Shown piece after piece: positions 24,501 through 36,500 of a stretch of 64,000 nt of DNA. This DNA is from Patiria pectinifera. Taxonomy: Eukaryota > Echinodermata > Asteroidea > Valvatida > Asterinidae. A program made the translations under genes and the position numbers. The notes under the pieces are model-generated. The model was not told the origin of the DNA. It did no database searches and saw only the letters and a program-made list of their open reading frames with translations. The stretch spans positions 3,038,001 to 3,102,000 of the forward strand of contig CM057145.1 in assembly GCA_029964075.1 (NCBI GenBank). The letters are read 5' to 3'. Every line of letters begins with the position of its first letter. The first letter of the stretch is position 1.

Positions 24501-27500
24501 AGCCTCAATCCTCCAAAATCCTTATCTAAAAAAATACCATTCAGCCTCAATTCTCCAAAATCCTTATCTAAGAAAATACCATTCAGTCTCAATCCTCCAA
24601 AATCCTTATCTAAAAAAATACCATTCAGCCTCAATCCTCCAAAATCCTTATCTAAGAAAATACCATTCAGTCTCAATCCTCCAAAATCCTTATCTAAGAA
24701 AATACCATTCAGCCTCAATCCTCCAAAATCCTTAACTTAAAAAATACCATTCAGCCTCAATCCTCCAAAACCCTTATCTAAAAAAATACCATTCAGCCTC
24801 AATCCTCCAAAATCCTTATCTAAGAAAATACCATTCAGCCTCAATCCTCCAAAATCCTTATCTAAGAAAATACCATTCAGCCTCAATTCTCCAAAATCCT
24901 TATCTAAAAAAATACCATTCAGCCTCAATCCTCCAAAATCCTTATCTAAAAAAATACCATTCAGCCTCAATCCTCCAAAATCCTTATCTAAAAAAATACC
25001 ATTCAGCCTCAATCCTCCAAAACCCTTATCTAAAAAAATACCATTCAGCCTCAATCCTCCAAAATCCTTATCTAAAAAAATACCATTCAGCCTCAATCCT
25101 CCAAAATCCTTATCTAAAAAAATACCATTCAGCCTCAATCCTCCAAAATCCTTATCTAAGAAAATACCATTCAGCCTCAATCCTCCAAAATCCTTATCTA
25201 ATAACCATCCTCAATCCTCCAAAATCCTTATCTAAAAAATACCATCCAGCCTCAACCCTCCAAAATCCTTTTCTGAAAAAATACCATTCAGCCTCAATCC
25301 TCCAAAATCCTTATCTAAAAAATACCATTCAGCCTCAATCCTCCAAAATCCTTATCTAAAAAATACCATTCAGCCTCAATCCTCCAAAATCCTTATCTAA
25401 AAAATACCATTCAGCCTCAATCCTCCAAAATCCTTATCTAAAAAACTACCATTCAGCCTCAATCCTCCAAAATCCTTATCTAAAAAAATACCATTCAGCC
25501 TCAATCCTCCAAAATCCTTTTCTAAAAAATACCATTCAGCCTCAATCCTCCAAAATCCTTATCTAAAAAAATACCATTCAGCCTCAATCCTCCAAAATCC
25601 TTATCTAAGAAAATACCATTCAGCCTCAATCCTCCAAAATCCTTATCTAAAAAAATACCATTCAGCCTCAATCCTCCAAAATCCTTATCTAAAAAATACC
25701 ATTCAGCCTCAATCCTCCAAAATCCTTTTCTAAAAAATACCATTCAGCCTCAATCCTCCAAAATCCTTATCTAAAAAAATACCATTCAGCCTCAATCCTC
25801 CAAAATCCTTATCTAAAAAAATACCATTCAGCCTCAATCCTCCAAAATCCTTTTCTGAAAAATACCATTCAGCCTCAATCCTCCAAAATCCTTATCTAAA
25901 AAAATACCATTCAGCCTCAATCCTCCAAAATCCTTATCTAAAAAAATACCATTCAGCCTCAATCCTCCAAAATCCTTATCTAAAAAAATACCATTCAGCC
26001 TCAATCCTCCAAAATCCTTATCTAAAAAAATACCATTCAGCCTCAATCCTCCAAAATCCTTATCTAAAAAAATACCATTCAGCCTCAATCCTCCAAAATC
26101 CTTATCTAAAAAAATACCATTCAGCCTCAATCCTCCAAAATCCTTATCTAAAAAAATACCATTCAGCCTCAATCCTCCAAAATCCTTATCTAAGAAAATA
26201 CCATTCAGCCTCAATCCTCCAAAATCCTTATCTAAAAAAAATACCATTCAGCCTCAATCCTCCAAAATCCTTATCTAAAAAAATACCATTCAGCCTCAAT
26301 CCTCCAAAATCCTTATCTAAAAAAATACCATTCAGCCTCAATCCTCCAAAATCCTTATCTAAAAAAATACCATTCAGCCTCAATCCTCCAAAATCCTTAT
26401 CTGAAAAAATACCATTCAGCCTCAATCCTCCAAAATCCTTTTCTGAAAAAAATACCATTCAGCCTCAATCCTCCAAAATCCTTATCTAAAAAATACCATT
26501 CAGCCTCAATCCTCCAAAATCCTTATCTAAAAAATACCATTCAGCCTCAATCCTCCAAAATCCTTATCTAAAAAATACCATTCAGCCTCAATCCTCCAAA
26601 ATCCTTATCTAAAAAAATACCATTCAGCCTCAATCCTCCAAAATCCTTATCTAAGAAAATACCATTCAGCCTCAATCCTCCAAAATCCTTATCTAAAAAA
26701 ATACCATTCAGCCTCAATCCTCCAAAATCCTTATCTAAAAAATACCATTCAGCCTCAATCCTCCAAAATCCTTATCTAAAAAAATACCATTCAGCCTCAA
26801 TCCTCCAAAATCCTTATCTAAGAAAATACCATTCAGCCTCAATCCTCCAAAATCCTTATCTAAAAAAATACCATTCAGCCTCAATCCTCCAAAATCCTTT
26901 TCTGAAAAATACCATTCAGCCTCAATCCTCCAAAATCCTTATCTAAAAAAGTACCATTTAGCCTCAATCCTCCAAAATCCTTTTCTAAAAAATACCATTC
27001 AGCCTCAATCCTCCAAAATCCTTATCTAAAAAAATACCATTCAGCCTCAATCCTCCAAAATCCTTATCTAAAAAAATACCATTCAGCCTCAATCCTCCAA
27101 AATCCTTATCTAAGAAAATACCATTCAGCCTCAATCCTCCAAAATCCTTATCTAAAAAAATACCATTCAGCCTCAATCCTCCAAAATCCTTATCTAAAAA
27201 AATACCATTCAGCCTCAATCCTCCAAAATCCTTATCTAAAAAAATACCATTCAGCCTCAATCCTCCAAAATCCTTATCTAAAAAAATACCATTCAGCCTC
27301 AATCCTCCAAAATCCTTATCTAAAAAAATACCATTCAGCCTCAATCCTCCAAAATCCTTTTCTGAAAAAATACCATTCAGCCTCAATCCTCCAAAATCCT
27401 TATCTAAAAAATACCATTCAGCCTCAATCCTCCAAAATCCTTATCTAAAAAATACCATTCAGCCTCAATCCTCCAAAATCCTTATCTAAGAAAATACCAT

Positions 27501-30500
27501 TCAGCCTCAATCCTCCAAAATCCTTTTCTGAAAAATACCATTTAGCCTCAAAATTCCAAAATCCTTTTCTGAAAAATACCATTCAGCCTCAATCCTCCAA
27601 AATCCTTATCTAAAAAAATACCATTCAGCCTCAATCCTCCAAAATCCTTATCTAAAAAAATACCATTCAGCCTCAATCCTCCAAAATCCTTATCTAAAAA
27701 AATACCATTCAGCCTCAATCCTCCAAAATCCTTATCTAAAAAAATACCATTCAGCCTCAATCCTCCAAAATCCTTATCTAAAAAATACCATTCAGCCTCA
27801 ATCCTCCAAAATCCTTATCTAAAAAAATACCATTCAGCCTCAATCCTCCAAAATCCTTATCTAAAAAAATACCATTCAGCCTCAATCCTCCAAAATCCTT
27901 ATCTAAGAAAATACCATTCAGCCTCAATCCTCCAAAATCCTTATCTAAAAAAATACCATTCAGCCTCAATCCTCCAAAATCCTTATCTAAAAAAATACCA
28001 TTCAGCCTCAATCCTCCAAAATCCTTATCTAAAAAATACCATTCAGCCTCAATCCTCCAAAATCCTTATCTAAAAAAATACCATTAAGCCTCAATCCTCC
28101 AAAATCCTTATCTAAAAAAATACCATTCAGCCTCAATCCTCCAAAATCCTTATCTAAAAAAATACCATTCAGCCTCAATCCTCCAAAATCCTTATCTAAA
28201 AAAATACCATTCAGCCTCAATCCTCCAAAATCCTCTTGTGCTTCAATCACCATTCATCCTCAATCCTCCAAAATCCTTATCTAAAAAAATACCATTCAGC
28301 CTCAATCCTCCAAAATCCTTTTCTAAACAATACCATTCAGCCTCAATCCTCCAAAATCCTTATCTAAAAAAAAAACATTCAGCCTCAATCCTCCAAAATC
28401 CTATCTAAAAAAATACCATTCAGCCTCAATCCTCCAAAATCCTTATCTAAAAATTACCATTCAGCCTCAATCCTCCAAAATCCTTATCTAAAAAAATACC
28501 ATTCAGCCTCAATCCTCCAAAATCCTTATCTAAAAAAATACCATTCAGCCTCAATCCTCCAAAATCCTTATCTAAAAAAATACCATTCAGCCTCAATCCT
28601 CCAAAATCCTTATCTAAAAATTACCATTCAGCCTCAATCCTCCAAAATCCTTATCTAAAAAAACACCATTCAGCCTCAATCCCCCAAAATCCTTATCTAA
28701 GAAAATACCATTCAGCCTCAATCCTCCAAAATCCTTATCTAAGAAAATACCATTCAGCCTCAATCCTCCAAAATCCTTATCTAAAAAAATACCATTCAGC
28801 CTCAATCCTCCAAAATCCTTATCTAAAAAAATACCATTCAGCCTCAATCCTCCAAAATCCTTATCTAAAAAAATACCATTCAGCCTCAATCCTCCAAAAT
28901 CCTTATCTAAAAAAATACCATTCAGCCTCAATCCTCCAAAATCCTTATCCGGAAGAATACCATTCAGCCTAAATCCTCCAAAATCCTTATCTAAGAAAAT
29001 ACCACTCAACCTCAATCCTCAAAAATCCCTATCATAAAAAATACCAGTCATCCTCAATCCTCCAAAATCCTTATCTTAAAAATACCATTCAGCCTCAATC
29101 CTCCAAAATCCTTATCTAAAAAATACCATTCAGCCTCAATCCTCCAAAATCCTTATCTAAAAAATACCATTCAGCCTCAATCCTCCAAAATCCTTATCTA
29201 AAAAATACCATTCAGCCTCAATCCTCCAAAATCCTTATCTAAAAAATACCATTCAGCCTCAATCCTCCAAAATCCTTATCTAAAAAAATACCATTCAGCC
29301 TCAATCCTCCAAAATCCTTATCTAAAAAAATACCATTCAGCCTCAATCCTCCAAAATCCTTATCTAAAAAAATACCATTCAGCCTCAATCCTCCAAAATC
29401 CTTATCTAAAAAAATACCATTCAGCCTCAATCCTCCAAAATCCTTATCTAAAAAAATACCATTCAGCCTCAATCCTCCAAAATCCTTATCTAAAAAATAC
29501 CATTCAGCCTCAATCCTCCAAAATCCTTATCTAAAAAAATACCATTCAGCCTCAATCCTCCAAAATCCTTATCTAAGAAAATACCATTCAGCCTCAATCC
29601 TCCAAAATCCTTATCTAAAAAAACACCATTCATCCTCAATCCTCCAAAATCCTCATGTGCTTCAATCACCATTCAGCCTCAATCCTCCAAAATCCTTATC
29701 TAAGAAAATACCATTCAGCCTCAATCCTCCAAAATCCTTATCTAAAAAAATACCATTCAGCCTCAATCCTCCAAAATCCTTAACTTAAAAAATACCATTC
29801 AGCCTCAATCCTCCAAACTCCTTATCTAAAAAAATACCATTCAGCCTCAATCCTCCAAAATCCTTATCTAAGAAAATACCATTCAGCCTCAATCCTCCAA
29901 AATCCTTATCTAAAAAAATACCATTCAGCCTCAATCCTCCAAAATCCTTATCTAAAAAAATACCATTCAGCCTCAATCCTCCAAAATCCTTATCTAAACA
30001 ATACCATTCAGCCTCAATCCTCCAAAATCCTTATCTAAAAAAATACCATTCAGCCTCAATCCTCCAAAATCCTTATCTAAAAATTACCATTCAGCCTCAA
30101 TCCTCCAAAATCCTTTTCTAAAAAATACCATTCAGCCTCAATCCTCCAAAATCCTTATCTAAAAAAATACCATTCAGCCTCAATCCTCCAAAATCCTTAT
30201 CTAAAAAAATACCATTCAGCCTCAATCCTCCAAAATCCTTATCTAAAAAAATACCATTCAGCCTCAATCCTCCAAAATCCTTATCTAAAAAAATACCATT
30301 CAGCCTCAATCCTCCAAAATCCTTATCTAAAAAAATACCATTCAGCCTCAATCCTCCAAAATCCTTATCAAAAAAATACCATTCAGCCTCAATCCTCCAA
30401 AATCCTTATCTAAAAAAATACCATTCAGCCTCAATCCTCCAAAATCCTTATCTAAAAAAATACCATTCAGCCTCAATCCTCCAAAATCCTTATCTAAAAA

Positions 30501-33500
30501 AATACCATTCAGCCTCAATCCTCCAAAATCCTTATCTAAAAAAATACCATTCAGCCTCAATCCTCCAAAATCCTTATCTAAAAAAATACCATTCAGCCTC
30601 AATCCTCCAAAATCCTTATCTAAAAAAATACCATTCAGCCTCAATCCTCCAAAATCCTTATCTAAAAAAATACCATTCAGCCTCAATCCTCCAAAATCCT
30701 TATCTAAAAAAATACCATTCAGCCTCAATCCTCCAAAATCCTTATCTAAAAAAATACCATTCAGCCTCAATCCTCCAAAATCCTTATCTAAAAAAATACC
30801 ATTCAGCCTCAATCCTCCAAAATCCTCATGTGCTTCAATCACCATTCATCCTCAATCCTCCAAAATCCTTATCTAAAAAAATACCATTCAGCCTCAATCC
30901 TCCAAAATCCTTTTCTGAAAAAATACCATTCAGCCTCAATCCTCCAAAATCCTTATCTAAAAAAATACCATTCAGCCTCAATCCTCCAAAATCCTTTTCT
31001 GAAAAAATACCATTCAGCCTCAATCCTCCAAAATCCTTATCTAAAAAATACCATTCAGCCTCAATCCTCCAAAATCCTTATCTAAAAAATACCATTCAGC
31101 CTCAATCCTCCAAAAGCCTTTTCTGAAAAATACCATTCAGCCTCAATCCTCCAAAATCCTTATCTAAAAAATACCATTCAGCCTCAATCCTCCAAAATCC
31201 TTATCTAAAAAATACCATTCAGCCTCAATCCTCCAAAATCCTTATCTAAAAAAATACCATTCAGCCTCAATCCTCCAAAATCCTTATCTAAAAAAATACC
31301 ATTCAGCCTCAATCCTCCAAAATCCTTTTCTAAACAATACCATTCAGCCTCAATCCTCCAAAATCCTTATCTAAAAAAATACCATTCAGCCTCAATCCTC
31401 CAAAATCCTTATCTAAAAAAATACCATTCAGCCTCAATCCTCCAAAATCCTTATCTAAAAAAATACCATTCAGCCTCAATCCTCCAAAATCCTTATCTAA
31501 AAAAATACCATTCAGCCTCAATCCTCCAAAATCCTTATCTAAAAAAATACCATTCAGCCTCAATCCTCCAAAATCCTTATCTAAAAAAATACCATTCAGC
31601 CTCAATCCTCCAAAATCCTTATCTAAAAAAATACCATTCAGCCTCAATCCTCCAAAACCACAAGGAGGATTGAGGAGGATTGAGGAGGGTTAGGATTAAA
31701 AGAGCTTCACCATTATTACCCCTGTTCATCAGGCCATGAGACCAGTTTTTCTGCAGCAGCTCGAGATGATCGCAAACTGGTCTCTGCCCTCACGGGTACC
31801 CATTTATACTCCTGGGTGGAGAGAGGCAATTGTAGTAAAGTGTCTTGCCCAAGAACACAGCACCATCTTCCCTGTCATCGTCAATAAGAGCAATTTTTTT
31901 TGCAGCAGCTCAAGATCATCAAAAACTGGTCTCTACCCTCATAGGTACCCATTTATACTCCTGGGTGAAGAGAGGCAATTGTAGTAAAGTGTCTTGCCCA
32001 AGAACACAAGCACCATGTTCCCCATCAGGGACTGAGGGTTCAAACCCACGCACCATGGTACATGAGTCGAACACTGCAACCATTGAACCATGTCACTCCA
32101 TCAGATACAAGAGGTTTAATAATTACCCTGGATTGGACATTTGGGAGACATCCCCATAGACTTGTGCGCACAATTGTTCAATCTTAAATGTGCCCTAACC
32201 CAATATTCCCTTGTCCTTTTTCCATGAATTTCGGTATGTTTACTAATTAGACCACGAGCAACAAATATAATCTAATTGCGACTGCAAAATTGTGCCTCTA
32301 AAGGGGGGCTGTGACATTAGGGAGACATGAAAATGTCTCCCTAATGACCGATGTCTCCCATCGTGCGAAGAAATTACGATAACGTGTCTCCTTAATGGTA
32401 CCATTGCATGTATAAAAGTGTTAATATATTGTTGTGATCCACAGTTACATTCTGAGTTGAATTCAGTCCAGGAGGAGTTGGAGTTGGTTGAAAACGAGGC
32501 GTGCGCTAGCCAGGAAGTGATCACCATGCTGCATAAACAGCTGACTGCTAAACACATGGAACATTCCACAAAGTAAGTACCAATTTGAAGGGGGGGGGGG
32601 GATGATGACACTTTGAATAAAAGATTTGAATCAAAACTAACTTTTTCATAACAAGGTTGTAATTCTTTCTGTAGTTGCACAGTAAAACAGTATACAAATA
32701 TTGAGTGGCTCAGCGTGGAATGGGAGGAATATTATCGCAAGGTAAAATCTGGACTTTTCCATTTCACGAGGCGAAGCCGAGTGAACTGGAAAAGTCCAGG
32801 TTTTACTGGTCGATAATATTCCTCCCATTTCACAATTTAAAGCCACTCAATATTTGTTTTATATAATGACATATAGATCCTTGTCATTTGATATATTTGA
32901 ACTTTTTTCAATACAAAACTGGAGGAAAATGTATTTCTCTCTTCCAAACCTCCCCTTCACGAAAATGTTTGAACCCAACGCAACGCTGTAGCGCTGGCTC
33001 TTTGGAACAATACGCGCAACGCTGAACGCGCACACCAGCATGCATTTGCACGCAAATACCGCGTCATGATCCTAACTGTTGAATAGTATTTCCCATTCCC
33101 CATGGGTGGATAGTACTTTTTGAGCCGTGGCGTGAATGGGAGCAATAACGAATGCCACGTGATGTGAGTTCCACCAATCAAATGACAAGGATCTGTATGT
33201 CGGTTATATAATACACAAAAAGGAATGTTTATGAGTGCAATAGTGAGAATATTTTCATGAGGCGACAGATGGATGTTCCATTCCACGAGGCAGAACGTTC
33301 CATCGGTCACCGAATGAAATAGCTCTTTCCATTGCACGAATGTGTGATGTTTTATACAACACCTGACTAAATCCTCGTCATCTGATTGGTCATAGCCACC
33401 AATAGTGTGACCGTGCAATGAAACTTCTATGTACGTGGAACAGAACTTTATTTTTGTGGTGTGGCCGGGGTGTGGGTTGGGACGAATAATTCAATGACGT

Positions 33501-36500
33501 GATCAACATATGATACCAATCAGATGACAGGATTTATTTATAGGTAGTATAACACATGATAGACCTTTAGGCCAAAAAAAAAAGTCTCCGGTTTCTGGTA
33601 TGCGCGCGCGTCGCCGTAGCCATGCGCGTCGGCAAAATGAAAAAGTTTTTTTTTCAATGAAAGATGATGTCTCAAAACCGCCAAACTCACTGGTTTGACT
33701 GGAATCCTGCTGCTACACAATTTTAACATGTTTTTAGATGGGGTTATGATCGAGAACAAGCTTTATGTGGCCTCTCTGGACTTCCATATTATTTGCACTA
33801 AGTTTAGTCAGGCACCATTTGCAACCATCAGCCGACATTTGAAGCAAAACAGTCAGGTAAAAAAAAAAAAAAGCCGCGTCGCCGGACCACTTTTTGGGCA
33901 AGCTCCATACCAGAAACCGGAGACTTTTTTTTGTGGGCCTTATCATGTTGTTATCCAATAACAGTACTGAATGATAATGGTTTTTGTGCAAAAAGGAACC
34001 AGACTATTTTTCCTTCCAGCCTCGCTTTGGTTACATTGATTTGAATAGGAAAAAAATCAAGATGGCCGCATCATGATGATAGTCTATAGCAACTACCATG
34101 TAACAATCTTTCCACCAATCAAGAAACGGGATCTGTGGTTGAGGAGTTATCGTACTCAGCTTAAAACTTATTATTTTTCTTTAGTGATATCTTCCTTCAG
34201 AGCAAGACAGACAAGGATAAGTTATTGATTTTGAATCGGAAGGACAAGCAATTGATTCAGCTCGAGCAGCTGCTGCAGGAGATGCGGGAAGACAGAGATA
34301 ATGTCATGGATCAGCTCAGGTATTGTGATCATTAATATTCCTCCATTAGCGCAATCGTAAACTTTACAGCTTGTCATACTTTTGACTTGTGACTCGACAA
34401 ACTGGGTCACAACTTCAGTTGAGCATGGCAGGGTTCGACTTTAGCGGTAGCCCGCTAGCCAAATGCTAGTCAAAACAGCAGCGGGTTAGTCAAACTATTC
34501 CTTAAGTAGCCCGGCTGGCGAGTCAAAAATTGGGCTACGGCAAAGATGAACGGACAGGAAGAAATAAATCATGAAATTCAGAAAGCAAACCTGTTTCAAT
34601 TTGTGTCTAATTAAGTTAAATGTTTAGGGTTAAATTATTAGATGTGATTGCCTCAGGATACACATTTTACATTTTTGCACATTGTTGTTCATGAGACACT
34701 CTATAAAAGAAAAACATGGGGGCCAGTGAAAATGCCCGCGGGCTTGTTAGCTGTTTCGGTGTACACACCGAAACAGCTCTTGTTTCTGTTATTTTTTTTT
34801 TTCTCTTTTTTTTTTTTTTCCACTTTTTTTCCCATAGGATAACACGTGTTTTCGTTCTACAAGTCACTTTTTGCCTTGTTTCAAATCTGATCGACTTCAA
34901 ACCTGGCACACAGTTAAACTATCATCTGAAGATGTATGCCGAAACTTTTCATCATGCTGACGTCATCACTTGATTTATTATAGAATTTTGAATATTTTAT
35001 TTTTCCCATAGACTTTGTACACAGAAATTTAAAAAAAAATGTCAATTTTCAGAGGGCATTTTCGACACTTTGCCAGTAATTCATTTACACCAATCTTTGT
35101 CCAAGCAATGACCCTAATTCAAACAACATTGTGTAATGATGATGTCATGATGACGTCATCCGGTGTTTATTTATAGGCAATTAAATTGTGACATTTTTAA
35201 TATTTAAAAATGCATAACAAATCAACCGTACGCGTCCGCAGCATTCTGTTGCCGGCAAGTGGTAGAGTAGGTTGAGGTCTTTATTTCATTCAGTGTGCGT
35301 GAAATCACGTGACCCTTGCTTCCGGTCGAAAAAGGCCAAAACCGGAAGTGGCTTATTATTTAAAAGTGGTAATAGATATGAACTTGCTTTTAACGGTGTT
35401 AGTCTTTTGGCTAATAGTATTCTTTAAATCATCTACCGATGACGTCATGCAATCTTCGAGCGCCCTCTAGCGACAGGTTGAAAATTTTTAAAAATGTATT
35501 TTGAATAGATGTCTGTGGCGAAGTTTGTCGGAATCGCCTAAATATTGGTGTATATGATGACCTTGACCCACTTAAGACGTGTGCGAAGTTTAAGCCTTAT
35601 GACGTCATCAGACCGGAAGTTATAATAAAAAGACCCTTTTTCCTAAGAAAATTCCTGAAAAATCAACCATGGCAGTTTTTATATTAGTTTTTACTTTAAT
35701 TGTTTATTTAAGGGTAGGTCTAAAATATTTCAAAGCTTCGAGGCAATAAGCAAACTCGGACATGCTCTGCGCACGCTTAAAACTTCAGGTTGACAATAAC
35801 TCTGCTTTAAAACATGCACAGGAAGTGTATGTACTTTTACATGTACATGTACATGCACGTACATTGTACATATCGTATGTCAGTCAGCCCGCGTGCAGCG
35901 CACGTGTTGCTGAGGTCAAATCCTGTCCACAGTGACCGTTTTAGCCGATTTCCGGCTAACTTTGACAGATTTTATGTTCATGCATAGTCAAAAATTGCAG
36001 TGACGTGACGATGATGTCATCATGTGTTTTATATGAATTATTCAATTTTTGGACCTTTTACTCATATTTCATCAATGGAACGTGGTAAATTCGAAATTCT
36101 TTTTTGCAAAAGGTTTGTTAGGTCGTAGATAGATACAGAAAATTTCAAAAATGTGTGCCGTCATCATGACGTCATGAAAAAAATGTGTTTTTTTTTACAT
36201 AGCATAGACACTTTTTGTATAGAATACGCATGTACATGTTCATTCGTCCTGGATGAAACTCCTTTACGGCAGTCATTAATAAAACGGTCGAAACAGCTCA
36301 GTGTTTGTCCACAAACACATTTCTAGTTAAGAGTCTTTTTTAGTAGCCCGGCTGTCTAGTGGGAAAAAAAGTTAAGGTCGAACCCTGTATTTGAGTCACT
36401 TCAGTCGAGTATGAGACTTGAGTCATTTGCTTCAAGTCAGAGTCACGAATCACATGTACATGAACACGGTATACATGTACAGTGATCTTAACAAATCGAG

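Noticed and set aside
20761-31647. Many minus-strand open frames repeating LDKDFGGLRLNGIF
   Set aside because: They follow from a 42 bp (14-codon) intronic repeat without stops in that frame. Frames break wherever a unit is 41 or 43 bp; no start, splice or non-repeat sequence supports a gene.
20640-31657. CRISPR-like array
   Set aside because: Units abut without unique spacers and the DNA is eukaryotic; it is a minisatellite.
32243-32680. 145-codon minus-strand ORF
   Set aside because: Antisense over exon 12 and its flanks; the sense coiled-coil exon explains the open frame.
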